Shown piece by piece: positions 26,702-36,271 of a DNA stretch of 57,941 nucleotides; the stretch's first letter is position 1; each line of letters begins with the position of its first letter. Made by a program: the position numbers and the translations under genes. The DNA comes from Nautiliaceae bacterium (GTDB lineage: Bacteria > Campylobacterota > Campylobacteria > Campylobacterales > Nautiliaceae), in the NCBI GenBank assembly GCA_027011225.1, contig JALVAK010000143.1:1-57941 (forward strand), in the 5' to 3' direction. The notes under the pieces are model-generated. The model did not search any database. It was not told where the DNA came from and saw only the letters and a list, made by a program, of their open reading frames with translations.

Positions 26702-27972
26702 CTATTATCCTTAATTACTTCTGCTATTAATTCAAGCGGGTGTTTAAATAATTTATTATCTCCAACTTTATCAAGATGCTCAGTTATTTGCATTCTACAA
26801 GCACTGCACTCTGCACTTACAATCTCAGCATCAACTTTTTTAATCATTTCGGCTTTAATAAGTCCTTCTTTTCGTGCTAAATCAAATTTTTCACTCTGCA
26901 TTGTAATACCACCAAATCCACAACAAACATTTGAATCTTCCATTTCATTAATTATATAGTTTTTAGAAATTAAATTTCTTGGCTCAGCTCTTATATTAAA
27001 CACTTTTCCAAAATGGCAAGCATCATGATATGTAACTTTTTTATCTGATTTTTTAATCTCTTCAAGTCTTTTTTCAAGGTCTGTATATTTATAAAGCCAC
27101 TCAGTTGTTCCAAAAATTTTTGATTTTATTTTTTTATGTCTATCAAGCCACTCTGGCATATAATGTTTTATATACTCTTCATAATCTTTTTTTAGCATTG
27201 CTGTACATGTAGCTTCTGGTACCAAAATAGCATCTACTTCATCTATAAAACTCTCAAAATACTCTATATTTCTTTTTATAAGCTCTTCTGTAGTTTTAAA
27301 ATCCCCAGTAAAATAAGCAGGAGCCCCACAGCAAGCCTGTTTTTTTGGAATAAAAATATCAATATTTAAAAATTTTAAAATCTCTACTAAACTATCTCCA
27401 ACTTCTACATAATTATAATTTGCAAGACATCCTATAAAAATAGCAACTCTTTTTTGAGCATTTTTAGCTGGAATTCTCTCAGGATATTTTTTTAAAAAGC
27501 TTTTTTTTCTAAAAGCTGGCAGAAGTCTTCCTTTTTTTAGCATTGGAAGATTAAATCTGCTTCTAATTGATTTTTTTTCTTCTTCTATTTTAAATCCACA
27601 AGTTTGAAAATAAAACCCAAGTTTACTTACTAAATCATATGCCCATCTATGTTTTAGCATAAAGAAAAATGCTCTCTTCCACCAAGCAATTCCAAATTTT
27701 TCTGCTACTTTTGCTCTTGCATTTTCTATCATAAAATCAGTCGGAAGCGAATTTGGACAAACTTCAACACATTGATTACATAAAAAACATGATTCAACTG
27801 TATCTTTTAAGTTTTTATCAATCTCAATCTCTCCTTCATCTACACCTTTTAAAATATCCAAAAATCCTCTAGGAGATGTAGCTTCATCAGGATTTACTCT
27901 ATGAATTGTGCATCCTGGAATACATTTTCCACATTTAATACACATGTCGCTAACTTCACTAAATTTAAACAC
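26698..27972 (-). CDS. Fe-S oxidoreductase with two 4Fe-4S sites and two CCG domains (GlpC/GlcF/HdrD type)
   Basis: A 424-residue protein starting at GTG 27972. The N-terminus has two cluster motifs, CIKCGKCIPGC and CFLCNQCVEVCP; the C-terminal half has two CCG domains (CLANYNY...CCGAPAYFTGD and YHDACHFGKVF...CCGFGGITMQ). Such subunits couple cytosolic dehydrogenases or heterodisulfide-like chemistry to the quinone pool. No flavin partner gene is adjacent, so the substrate (glycolate, lactate, glycerol-3-phosphate or other) cannot be set. It overlaps lgt by 4 nt. Confidence 0.8.
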   Translation of the reverse strand: MFKFSEVSDMCIKCGKCIPGCTIHRVNPDEATSPRGFLDILKGVDEGEIEIDKNLKDTVESCFLCNQCVEVCPNSLPTDFMIENARAKVAEKFGIAWWKRAFFFMLKHRWAYDLVSKLGFYFQTCGFKIEEEKKSIRSRFNLPMLKKGRLLPAFRKKSFLKKYPERIPAKNAQKRVAIFIGCLANYNYVEVGDSLVEILKFLNIDIFIPKKQACCGAPAYFTGDFKTTEELIKRNIEYFESFIDEVDAILVPEATCTAMLKKDYEEYIKHYMPEWLDRHKKIKSKIFGTTEWLYKYTDLEKRLEEIKKSDKKVTYHDACHFGKVFNIRAEPRNLISKNYIINEMEDSNVCCGFGGITMQSEKFDLARKEGLIKAEMIKKVDAEIVSAECSACRMQITEHLDKVGDNKLFKHPLELIAEVIKDNS

Positions 27973-28022
27973 TGCTAGCCTTTTTTAAGTGCAATTTATC
28001 AAAATAACTATAAAAAGTAAAG

Positions 28023-28823
28023 TTACTTTTTCTTAAGAGTATTAAGTCTATCAGCCTTGCTTCCAATAGATGTTATTTGAATCCCAAAGTTTCCATCTAC
28101 AATAACAACCTCACCCTCACCTATCTTTTTATCATCAATTAAAATATCAAGTGGCTCACTTGCAAGCTGGTCAAGCTCAACAACACTTCCTATATCCATT
28201 GATATAACATCTTTTAAAAGCATAATCTTACTTCCAATTCTAACTCTTAGCTGAAGTTTAATATCCATAAGCATTTCAAGATTTTTAATATCTTCATTTA
28301 CTACACTGCTAGAAGAGTGCTCTTTAATTTCTTGATTAAATAAAGATAAAAATACATCATCAAAAAGAATAGAGCAAACTCCTGATATATCTTTTATTTT
28401 ACAATTAAAATTTACTATGTAAGAATACAAAGAAAAATCATCTCTAGTAGTTACAAATTTAGCATTAATAATTTCAAATTTAAGATTTTCCATATCTGAT
28501 TGAGCTTCAAGAGTGGTGGATAATGCTCCTAAAATATTTGAAACTATCTCTTTTATAGCATCTAAATCATCTTCATCCACTTCTTCTTTAGCTACTCCAT
28601 CTCCTCCTAGCATTAAATCACAAATAGCTGTAGATAATGCAGGAGGCAATAAAAAGCACATTCTTCCTTTAGGAGTTACTTTAACTTCTATTTTTACAAA
28701 AGGAGGTGTTGGCTCGCCTATATCTTTTGATTGAGATAGCAAAGTAATCTCAGGAGATAATCCAACTAATCCTTCAATTGTCGATTTTATTTCTTCTTGA
28801 AGTAATTTTATAAAATCATTCAC
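28023..28823 (-). CDS. fliY: Flagellar motor switch protein FliY/FliN
   Basis: A 266-residue C-ring protein starting at GTG 28823. N-terminal CheC-like region, and a C-terminal SpoA/FliN domain (LQLRVRIGSKIMLLKDVISMD and ILIDDKKIGEGEVVIVDG). In Campylobacterota FliY joins FliM in the switch; phosphatase-like motifs cannot be judged by eye. Last gene of the aroQ-fliY operon; 8-nt overlap with fliM. Confidence 0.93.
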   Translation of the reverse strand: MNDFIKLLQEEIKSTIEGLVGLSPEITLLSQSKDIGEPTPPFVKIEVKVTPKGRMCFLLPPALSTAICDLMLGGDGVAKEEVDEDDLDAIKEIVSNILGALSTTLEAQSDMENLKFEIINAKFVTTRDDFSLYSYIVNFNCKIKDISGVCSILFDDVFLSLFNQEIKEHSSSSVVNEDIKNLEMLMDIKLQLRVRIGSKIMLLKDVISMDIGSVVELDQLASEPLDILIDDKKIGEGEVVIVDGNFGIQITSIGSKADRLNTLKKK

Positions 28824-29889
28824 CCTCTTCTCCTGTTATTTGCTCTAATTTTTGTTTACGTTTAAGCTCTAAATACTCTAAAATCTCTTTAACTTCATCA
28901 TGCTCTGTTTTTAATTTTTCTTTTATTTTAATGCATTTTCTATATCGTTTTACTCCAAAATCTGCTATAAACTTCTCTCTTCCATCAACTTTTACAAGTG
29001 CAGTATCATCAGCTGCTCTATCAAGTTTTATAATATCCCCTACTTCAAGCTCTAATACTTCTTTCATATTAAGTTTTGCATATCCTAAAACTGCTTCAAG
29101 CTCTATTTTTGCGCCTCTAAGAAGAGCTCTTAATTCTTTATTTCTAGATTTTCTAGAACTAGAAGTTTCACTAAGCATTAAATCTCTGCTTGCAAGCTTT
29201 GGAAGAAGAGATTCAATTGAAATTACTGGATAACATATATTCATCATACCACTTGTTTGACCAATAATAATCTCCATAACTACCATTATTACAATCTCAT
29301 TTTGAGCTACTATTTGAACTACATTTGGGCTAGATTCTTTTGCCTCAATAATAGGGTAAATCTCCATTATAGGAGACCAAACTTCTTTCATATTTTGAGT
29401 AATAACTCTTAATATCTGGTCTAATAGATTTAATTCAATATCTGTAAACTCTCTATTTGCATCAAAAGGCATTCCAGGACCTCCAAGTAACCTATCAATC
29501 ATTGGAAACACAATACTTGGATTTAATTCAATTACACCTTTTCCATCAAGCGGTTTTAGAGAAAAAACATTAAAAGAAGTAGGAGAAGGCAAACTCATTA
29601 AAAATTCTCCATAAGTCATCTGGTCTACTGAGTGGAGTTGAATTTCAACTATACTTCTCATAAGTGAAGAGATATCACTTGCAAGATTTCTTGCCATTTT
29701 ATCATGTATTGCTCTAATACTTCTTAATTGCTCTTTACTTACTCTATTTGGGCGTTTAAAATCATATAAAGTAATTTGACGCTGCTCTAATATATCAGGA
29801 GTTTTTTCAAGCTCTTCTGGAGCAATATCTTCATCTTCAACAACTTCAAGTAATGCGTCAATCTCTTCTTGTGACAAAATCTCAGCCAT
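28816..29889 (-). CDS. fliM: Flagellar motor switch protein FliM
   Basis: A 357-residue CheY-binding switch protein: N-terminal CheY-binding peptide region LSQEEIDALLEVVEDED, the conserved middle domain (MTYGEFLMSLPSPTSFNVF, LLGGPGMPF) and a C-terminal SpoA domain (LELEVGDIIKLDRAADD). It overlaps fliA by 8 nt and fliY by 8 nt. Confidence 0.96.
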   Translation of the reverse strand: MAEILSQEEIDALLEVVEDEDIAPEELEKTPDILEQRQITLYDFKRPNRVSKEQLRSIRAIHDKMARNLASDISSLMRSIVEIQLHSVDQMTYGEFLMSLPSPTSFNVFSLKPLDGKGVIELNPSIVFPMIDRLLGGPGMPFDANREFTDIELNLLDQILRVITQNMKEVWSPIMEIYPIIEAKESSPNVVQIVAQNEIVIMVVMEIIIGQTSGMMNICYPVISIESLLPKLASRDLMLSETSSSRKSRNKELRALLRGAKIELEAVLGYAKLNMKEVLELEVGDIIKLDRAADDTALVKVDGREKFIADFGVKRYRKCIKIKEKLKTEHDEVKEILEYLELKRKQKLEQITGEEGE

Positions 29890-30559
29890 TTAAACTTTCC
29901 CTTATCTTTTTTATAACTTTTTTATGAATTTGAGACACTCTACTTTCACTTACTTCTAAAATTTCAGCTATTTCTTTTAATGAAAGCTCTTCAAAATAGT
30001 AAAGCTGAATAACTAATTGCTCTTTTTCAGGTAATGTTTTTAACACTTTTTTAATTGAATCAATTAATTCTTCTTCTTCAACTTTTTTTTCTATATTTTC
30101 AAAATAATTCAATTGCTCTTCTATTGGCATTATAGAATAAACTTCACTTGCCGCTCTTGCGCTTTTAATTTTATCTTCATCTATACCTAATACCTCACTT
30201 AGATACTTATCACTTGGCTCATGATTATACTTGCATACATAATCTTGTATTATTTTATCAACTTGTTTTACAATTTTTCTATCATTTCTGCTTAAAATAT
30301 CAAGTTTCCTTAAAAAATCAAGCATTGCCCCATAAATTCTTTTTTGAGCATATCCCCAAAAATTATCATTAATTTTTGGGTCGTATCTGTGAGAGAGTTT
30401 AACAAGCTCTTCATATCCAATTGATACTAAATCATTAAAATCTACACTATCTGGAATTCTCTCTTTTAATTTTGCTGCCATCGCTTTTACTGCTGGCATG
30501 TAATCACTTGCTAATTGTTTTTTATATTCTGATAATTCTTTTATATAAGGATTACTCAT
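29882..30559 (-). CDS. fliA: Flagellar sigma factor FliA (sigma-28)
   Basis: A 225-residue sigma factor. Region 2 (VDFNDLVSIGYEELVKLSHRYD, FWGYAQKRIYGAMLDFLR) and region 4 (LPEKEQLVIQLYYFEELSLK, ILEVSESRVSQIHKKVIKK) are clear. It directs late flagellar genes. It overlaps fliM by 8 nt and the 112-residue gene by 4 nt. One candidate target promoter in this window lies upstream of the chemoreceptor gene at 41698. Confidence 0.95.
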   Translation of the reverse strand: MSNPYIKELSEYKKQLASDYMPAVKAMAAKLKERIPDSVDFNDLVSIGYEELVKLSHRYDPKINDNFWGYAQKRIYGAMLDFLRKLDILSRNDRKIVKQVDKIIQDYVCKYNHEPSDKYLSEVLGIDEDKIKSARAASEVYSIMPIEEQLNYFENIEKKVEEEELIDSIKKVLKTLPEKEQLVIQLYYFEELSLKEIAEILEVSESRVSQIHKKVIKKIRESLNG

Positions 30560-30894
30560 TTTTTCCTTTTCCTTATAAAATCTAATTCTTCTTCTTCAAC
30601 TTTTTTTATAAATTCATAATTTTCTATTATAAAATCTTCACTTTTTTCCAAATTCTTAATTTGAGCATCTAAAATCTCATCAATCTCTTTTTTATTAAAA
30701 AAAACTATTTGTTTAATATCTAAAAATTTTATAAATAAAGAAACACCACCTAATGCAATAACATAAAAAATAGCGGTTATAAAAATTGTAGCAAATAAAA
30801 ACTCAAAAAAATCAAATCCTTTAATAATTGAAAAAATAATTCCTATAAAAAATCCACTAACAGTTGCAAAATAGATAAAATTTTCTCCTCTCAT
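30556..30894 (-). CDS. Conserved small membrane protein between flhG and fliA
   Basis: A 112-residue protein with two hydrophobic segments (about 7-30 and 32-55) and a charged C-terminus rich in Lys/Glu. No known function. A small membrane protein occupies the same place in Campylobacter jejuni (between flhG and fliA), so the gene is part of a conserved flagellar block. It begins one base after flhG ends and overlaps fliA by 4 nt. Confidence 0.75.
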   Translation of the reverse strand: MRGENFIYFATVSGFFIGIIFSIIKGFDFFEFLFATIFITAIFYVIALGGVSLFIKFLDIKQIVFFNKKEIDEILDAQIKNLEKSEDFIIENYEFIKKVEEEELDFIRKRKK

Positions 30895-31758
30895 TTAAAA
30901 TCCTGAAAATATTTTTTTGAAAAAATCTTTTATACCACTTTTATTCTCAAACACTTTTCTCTCTGATATTTTAGCGATTTTTTTTGCAATATTAAACATT
31001 TGCTCACTAACATTAGCACTTGGAAACTCTTTTACAAATATTTCTCTTTTAATAGAAGAATTTGTGATAATTTTGCTTTTTTGTATAAATCCTAACATTT
31101 GAAGTCTAAAATCACTTTTTAAATTACTTTTTGCGACATCAAAAATAGTCTTAAAAACATTTCTTGCTTCTTTTTCACTGCTTACTTCATTTAGTATCAT
31201 ATAAATTATATCTTTTTTCTCACTCAATACCTTTATCATTGCATAAGCATCTGTAATTGCCGCAGGCTCAGGAACTGTTACTACTATTACATCATCAGCT
31301 GCTTCTAAAAAAACTTGAACTCTTTTATCAATTCCAGCACTTGTATCTATAATAAAAAAATCATAATCTTTTAAAAAATCAAGCTGAGTAAAAAAATTGC
31401 TTAAATTTTTCTCATCTGCATATTTAATAATATCTTCCCCACTCTCACCAGGAATTAAAGTAAATCCTTTTTCTATATCTACTGCTACATCTTTTAATTC
31501 ACACTCACCCTTTAAAACATTAAAAATATTTTTTTTAGCATTTACTCTAAGCAACACATCAAGATTAGCAAGCCCTATATCTGCATCAAATAAAGCTACT
31601 TTAAATCCAAGAGAATGAAGGGCATACCCTAAATTTGCACTAATTGTAGATTTTCCAACTCCACCTTTGCCACTTGTTATAGCAATAACTCTTGTTGGAA
31701 GCTCTTTTTTACTTTCAGTTTGAACTAAATTTTTCAATTTATCAGCTTGAGTTTTCAA
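30895..31758 (-). CDS. flhG: FlhG (YlxH), MinD-like flagellar number regulator
   Basis: A 287-residue ParA/MinD ATPase: deviant Walker A SGKGGVGKSTISANLGYAL, FDADIGLANLDVLL, IIDTSAGID. It limits flagellar number, and in Campylobacter also influences division placement, together with FlhF. Starts at TTG 31758 in a TTGA overlap with the flhF stop. Confidence 0.95.
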   Translation of the reverse strand: MKTQADKLKNLVQTESKKELPTRVIAITSGKGGVGKSTISANLGYALHSLGFKVALFDADIGLANLDVLLRVNAKKNIFNVLKGECELKDVAVDIEKGFTLIPGESGEDIIKYADEKNLSNFFTQLDFLKDYDFFIIDTSAGIDKRVQVFLEAADDVIVVTVPEPAAITDAYAMIKVLSEKKDIIYMILNEVSSEKEARNVFKTIFDVAKSNLKSDFRLQMLGFIQKSKIITNSSIKREIFVKEFPSANVSEQMFNIAKKIAKISERKVFENKSGIKDFFKKIFSGF

Positions 31759-32924
31759 CTAAGCTCCTTTTCTAAAATACCCTTTAAAATATAATCAGCA
31801 TTAGCTTCAATCAAATCATCAGGAACCTCTTGACCAATTGAGAGATAGCTAACTGGCTTTTTTGTATCAATTAATAAAGAGAGCAAATTCCCATAACTTT
31901 TAGTTTCATCAAGCTTTGTAAAAATAAAAGTATCTATTGGCAAAATTGAAAAATTATTATAAATATCGACTAAATCTTCATACTTAGTAATTGCTGAGAG
32001 AACTAAATTTACATTAATTTCTGCAAATGAATTAACTTTTAAAAAACTAGAGAGTTTTTCTATTTTTTCTTTATCATGCTGAGAGCTTCCAACTGTATCA
32101 ATTAAAATATAATCATTATGCCTAAGAGCATTAAGCGCCTCTTCAAAATCACTAGGGTCTACTACCGTTTCAATTGGAAGTCTCATCATTTTAGCATATG
32201 TCATCAACTGCTCAACCGCTCCAATTCTATAAGTATCAAGAGTAATTATCCCAACTTTATGGCGAGAATTAAGTTGATACGCATATCTTGCAGCAAGTTT
32301 AGCAATAGTTGTAGTTTTTCCAACTCCTGTAGGACCTACAAACATCATTATTTTTTTATGCGGAGGTTTTACTTCTCTTTCAATTCTTATTGGAATCATT
32401 TTTTTTAGTAATGTATAAAAATATCTTTTTATAGCTTCTCTATTTTTCCTCATTTTAAGAGGCATATATTTAATGGTAAGTTTCATGATTTCATCTAAAT
32501 GTTTTGGAGCAATTCCACTAGCTTTTGTTAAAGCATAAATTTCGCTAAATTCCGGAGGCAATTCAAGCTCATTTTTATTTGCTACATCCCATACGGCAGC
32601 TTGTAAAAATTTAAGTGTATCTGAAATCTTTTTAATTTCTTCTTTTAAACTCACAATCTCTTGATTTACAACAGGTGGTTTTTCATCTGAGAGATTATTT
32701 ATCTCTTTGATATTATTTATCTCTTTTGCCGCATTTGATATTTTTAATAAAACATCTTCTTTATTATCTTCGATTGCTACTACAATTTCATAAAGACCTG
32801 GAGAGTTTAGAGTTTTTCTTTTTATCTCTTTGCTAGAGATTATAACAACATCATCTCCAAGCTCTGATTTTATTTTATTTAAAGTTTGTGTATAACTCTC
32901 TCCCCTATAAGTTTTTAGCTTCAA
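31755..32924 (-). CDS. flhF: FlhF, SRP-type GTPase for polar flagellar placement
   Basis: A 389-residue protein: N-terminal region KTYRGESYTQTLNKIKSELG, then NG GTPase domain with GPTGVGKTTTIAKLAARYA, DTYRIGAVEQL and DTVGSSQHD. It places and activates the polar flagellum. The start is TTG at 32924, overlapping folK by 20 nt. Confidence 0.95.
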   Translation of the reverse strand: MKLKTYRGESYTQTLNKIKSELGDDVVIISSKEIKRKTLNSPGLYEIVVAIEDNKEDVLLKISNAAKEINNIKEINNLSDEKPPVVNQEIVSLKEEIKKISDTLKFLQAAVWDVANKNELELPPEFSEIYALTKASGIAPKHLDEIMKLTIKYMPLKMRKNREAIKRYFYTLLKKMIPIRIEREVKPPHKKIMMFVGPTGVGKTTTIAKLAARYAYQLNSRHKVGIITLDTYRIGAVEQLMTYAKMMRLPIETVVDPSDFEEALNALRHNDYILIDTVGSSQHDKEKIEKLSSFLKVNSFAEINVNLVLSAITKYEDLVDIYNNFSILPIDTFIFTKLDETKSYGNLLSLLIDTKKPVSYLSIGQEVPDDLIEANADYILKGILEKELS

Positions 32925-33378
32925 TTTTATCCTTTAGAGCTAATGGTACCAAAACCGAATCTCTTTGTTTAAAAAAAGGATGAGGTATTATTAGTTTTGG
33001 TTTGTTAATTTTAAGATTATCATAAATAATTATATCTAAATCTAACGTCCTTGGTGCATTTTTAAAACTTCTTTTTCTTCCAAATTTTTTTTCTGTATAC
33101 ATTAAAAAATTCAAAAGCTCAAAAGGTGAAAAATCAGTATAAATTACCATTATAGTATTATAAAAATCTGGCTGATTTAAATACCCAAAAGGAGGATTTT
33201 TATAAATTATAGAAGTTTGAACAACATCTATTTTTGGATGGGATGAAAAAAATAAAAAAAGCTTTTTAAATCTTCTTATACAATTTCCTATATTGCATCC
33301 AACTCCAATTAAAGCTTTATATGGTTTATTTGATTTTTTTATTTTAGCTGGAAAAAAAGTAGTTTTTATTATTTTCAT
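32905..33378 (-). CDS. folK: HPPK, 2-amino-4-hydroxy-6-hydroxymethyldihydropteridine pyrophosphokinase
   Basis: Folate synthesis enzyme transferring pyrophosphate from ATP. A 157-residue protein with IGVGCNIGNCIRRFKKL, NPPFGYLNQPDFYN, KKFGRKRSFKNAPRTLDLDI and PHPFFKQRDSVLVPL, the standard HPPK blocks. It starts directly after the stop of the 54-codon gene and overlaps flhF by 20 nt. The folK-flhF pairing is usual in Campylobacterota. Confidence 0.93.
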   Translation of the reverse strand: MKIIKTTFFPAKIKKSNKPYKALIGVGCNIGNCIRRFKKLFLFFSSHPKIDVVQTSIIYKNPPFGYLNQPDFYNTIMVIYTDFSPFELLNFLMYTEKKFGRKRSFKNAPRTLDLDIIIYDNLKINKPKLIIPHPFFKQRDSVLVPLALKDKIEAKNL

Positions 33379-33543
33379 CTATTTTGGCATTCCTCTACTT
33401 GTTATATATCCATAAATTCTTCTCATAATTCTTTTTATAATAGGAGCAAAATCTTTTTTCTTTATTGCTCTTTTTATCGCATTAAAATCCCCTAAATATT
33501 TTGCCACTTTATAAAGAATTGAGCGGATTTTGCTTATACTCAT
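33379..33543 (-). CDS. 54-residue basic protein between pepQ and folK
   Basis: A short frame: ATG at 33543 in a 4-nt ATGA overlap with the pepQ stop, TAG at 33379-33381 immediately before the folK ATG. The product begins MSISKIRSILYKVAKYLGDF and is highly basic (IKRAIKKKDFAPIIKRIMRR), ending RGMPK. The perfect fit with no slack on either side is strong evidence for a translated gene. I do not know its function; basic charge suggests RNA, DNA or membrane binding. Confidence 0.7.
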   Translation of the reverse strand: MSISKIRSILYKVAKYLGDFNAIKRAIKKKDFAPIIKRIMRRIYGYITSRGMPK

Positions 33544-34541
33544 AATATTTCTACCTCTCCATCATGATTTATTGCTACCATATCCTCAATTCTTATACCA
33601 AATTCTCCTGGAATATAAATTCCAGGCTCAATAGTAAATACCATGCCTTCTTTTAAAATAGTTTCATTTTTTGAATTAATAAAAGGAAATTCATGTATAT
33701 CAAGCCCTACTCCATGTCCTAAAGAATGAGCAAAATACTTACCATATCCAGCTTTTGTAATAATATCTCTAGCAATTTTATCAAGCTCTTTTGCTTTTAT
33801 CCCTGGCTTAATAGCTTTTATAGCTTCTTCTTGCGCTTTTAACACAACATCATATACTTTTTGTATATGTTTAGGGAATTTTTGTTTTTTATCCATAGAA
33901 ATATTATCGCCTACATAAATAGTTCTTGTTCTATCAGAGCAATATCTTTTATATTTAATACCAGCATCAAGTAAAAGTAAATCACCTTTTTTAAGAATTT
34001 TTTCACTAACCTCAGCATGAGGTTTTGCAGCATTTTCATTAATAGCTACAATTGGCTCAAAACTTAATTGACGTCTTCCTCTATTAGTTAGCTTTTCTTT
34101 AAATCTATAGCTTAGCTCAAACTCATCAATATCAGTTTCAATAACATTTTTAAATTCTTCAAAAGCTTCTGCTCCAAGTTTTACAGCTTCTTTAATAATT
34201 TCAAGCTCATTTGGTGTTTTAATCATTCTTTTTTTAAATGAAAAGTTTTCTTCATTTTGCAAATTTGCTACTTTAGATAACTCTATATAATTATTATAAC
34301 TCCAATTATTTGGGTCAATTTTTAATCTTTTTATCTTATGCCTTAAAATAAGCTCTTTTGCTTTTTTAACTAAATCTCTAGCTTCAATAACTTTAGCTTT
34401 AGCTTTTTCTTTTGCATCAAGAGTATATCTTCCATCAGTAATTACATACTTTTCACCATCAAGTGAGAGAAAAAGAGCATTATCACTGCTCCATCCGCAT
34501 TCATAATAAATCTCATTTTCTTTATTTAAAATGTAATTCAT
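33540..34541 (-). CDS. pepQ: Xaa-Pro aminopeptidase (M24 metallopeptidase)
   Basis: A 333-residue two-domain peptidase that removes N-terminal residues before proline. C-terminal pita-bread domain with the metal ligands in LLLDAGIKYKRYCSDRTRT (Asp), SLGHGVGLDIHE (His), FTIEPGIYI (Glu) and GIRIEDM (Glu). The ATG overlaps the aroQ stop by one base. Whether it is aminopeptidase P or prolidase is not separable by eye. Confidence 0.88.
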   Translation of the reverse strand: MNYILNKENEIYYECGWSSDNALFLSLDGEKYVITDGRYTLDAKEKAKAKVIEARDLVKKAKELILRHKIKRLKIDPNNWSYNNYIELSKVANLQNEENFSFKKRMIKTPNELEIIKEAVKLGAEAFEEFKNVIETDIDEFELSYRFKEKLTNRGRRQLSFEPIVAINENAAKPHAEVSEKILKKGDLLLLDAGIKYKRYCSDRTRTIYVGDNISMDKKQKFPKHIQKVYDVVLKAQEEAIKAIKPGIKAKELDKIARDIITKAGYGKYFAHSLGHGVGLDIHEFPFINSKNETILKEGMVFTIEPGIYIPGEFGIRIEDMVAINHDGEVEIL

Positions 34542-34999
34542 TATTTATTTTGTCCTTGTTTTAATTCATTTAAAATTTGTATCATTGCAATAAGTGCTAA
34601 ATGATAACTAAATGGACCAAATCCTGTAATAGTTCCTGCAACTACTGGTGAGATTAGTGATTTTTGTCTAAATTCTTCTCTTGCAGCAGTATTACTAATA
34701 TGCACTTCAATTGTAGGTAATCTAACAGCTGCAATAGCATCTCTAATTGAGATTGAAGTATGAGTTAAAGCTGCAGGATTTATAATAATACCATTTGTTC
34801 CATCAGTTAAACTCTCTTGAATAGCATCTACAATATCCCCTTCATGATTTGATTGAAAAAATTCAATATCAAATCCATTTTGTTTAGCAAAAGTTTCCAT
34901 ATTTTTGTTAATATCTTCAAGCTTTAATGGTCCATAAATATTTGGCTCTCTAATTCCTAGCAGATTTAAATTAGGTCCATGAATTACTTTTATTTTCAT
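34541..34999 (-). CDS. aroQ: 3-Dehydroquinate dehydratase, type II
   Basis: Shikimate-pathway enzyme, 152 residues. Type II motifs: [17 protein letters not shown] with the catalytic Tyr, [47 protein letters not shown]. First gene of a ten-gene minus-strand unit running to fliY. It diverges from the amidohydrolase across 66 nt, in which TAAAAT-like boxes exist for both. Confidence 0.96.
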   Translation of the reverse strand: MKIKVIHGPNLNLLGIREPNIYGPLKLEDINKNMETFAKQNGFDIEFFQSNHEGDIVDAIQESLTDGTNGIIINPAALTHTSISIRDAIAAVRLPTIEVHISNTAAREEFRQKSLISPVVAGTITGFGPFSYHLALIAMIQILNELKQGQNK

Positions 35000-35065
35000 T
35001 TTTATCCTTTTTTTATTGTTATTTTACTAAAATTTTGGCATAAATACTTAAAAAAAGGATTAGTT

Positions 35066-36271
35066 TTGATAAAGCTAAAAGCTGATTATGTAATAACTAT
35101 GAATGAAAAAAATGAAGTTTTAAAAAATGCAGAAGTTTTATTTGATAAAAAAATAATTGATGTGGGATATAATCTAAAAGGAGAAGAGATATACCTTGGT
35201 AAAAACTCTGTATTAATGCCAGCACTTATAAATGCTCACACTCATCTTGAATTTAGCAAAAATAAAACTCTTCTTGATTATGGAGATTTTATAACCTGGC
35301 TTGAGTGTGTAATTGATAAAAGAGAAGAATTATTTATCTCCTGCAAAGGAGAATGCTATAAAAATGCAATAGAAGAGATGAAAAAAAGTGGAGTTTGTGC
35401 ATTTGGAGAAATAAGCTCAAGTGGAAATGATTTAAAATATTTAAAACACTCTCCTTTAAAAGTTGTATACTTTAACGAGATAATAGGAGCAAATCCTGCA
35501 ATTGTAGATGTAATGTATCAAGACTTTTTAAATAGATTTAATGAATCTAAAAAATTAGAAAATGAAAAATTTAAAGTAGGTGTTTCTATTCACTCACCTT
35601 ACTCAGTACATCCTATTTTAATGGATAAAGTAATATCTCTTGCAAAAGAAGAAAACTTACCAATTCAAGCACACTTTATGGAAAGCAAAGCTGAAAGACT
35701 CTGGCTTGATAAAGGTGAGGGTGAATTTAAAATATTTTTTGAAAAACACTTTAAAAATGCTAAACCTTTAATTAAGCCTATTGAATTTTTAGAAAAATTT
35801 AAAGATACAAATACTACTTTTGTACACTGCGTGCATGCAAATGATAAAGAATTACAAAAAATTAACGAAATAAAAGCTTTTATAGCTCATTGCCCAGTCT
35901 CAAACAGACTTTTAAATGTAGGAAAACTAGATTTAGAAAAAGTTAAAAACAATCACATAGACTACTCAGTAGCAACTGATGGACTTAGTAGCAATTACTC
36001 TTTAAATCTTTTTAAAGAAATAAGAGCAGCCCTACTTATGCATACAGAGCTTCATCCAAAATATTTAGCAAAAGATTTGCTAAAAGCCGTAACAAAAATT
36101 GCTGCAAAAGAGCTTAATTTGAATAATGGAAGCTTAGAAAAAGGAAAAGATGCAGATTTAATATCTTTTAAACTCCCATCAGAAGTAAAAGATATTGAAT
36201 ATCTGCCTTTACATATCATTCTTCATACTAATGAGGTAGAAAAACTTTATATAAACGGAGAAGAGATTTAG
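35066..36271 (+). CDS. Amidohydrolase, probable aminodeoxyfutalosine deaminase
   Basis: A 401-residue TIM-barrel deaminase of the MTA/SAH/chlorohydrolase group. I place the start at TTG 35066, after AAAAAAGGA; the frame is open further back, but that part has no ribosome site and a non-protein-like composition. Metal ligands: NAHTHLEFS, IQAHFMES, HCVHAND and TDGLSSN. Relatives in Helicobacter and Campylobacter deaminate 6-amino-6-deoxyfutalosine in futalosine menaquinone synthesis, fitting the menaquinone-based nitrate respiration here. Other adenosine-like substrates are possible. It ends 4 nt inside the convergent lipoprotein gene. Confidence 0.72.
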   Translation: MIKLKADYVITMNEKNEVLKNAEVLFDKKIIDVGYNLKGEEIYLGKNSVLMPALINAHTHLEFSKNKTLLDYGDFITWLECVIDKREELFISCKGECYKNAIEEMKKSGVCAFGEISSSGNDLKYLKHSPLKVVYFNEIIGANPAIVDVMYQDFLNRFNESKKLENEKFKVGVSIHSPYSVHPILMDKVISLAKEENLPIQAHFMESKAERLWLDKGEGEFKIFFEKHFKNAKPLIKPIEFLEKFKDTNTTFVHCVHANDKELQKINEIKAFIAHCPVSNRLLNVGKLDLEKVKNNHIDYSVATDGLSSNYSLNLFKEIRAALLMHTELHPKYLAKDLLKAVTKIAAKELNLNNGSLEKGKDADLISFKLPSEVKDIEYLPLHIILHTNEVEKLYINGEEI

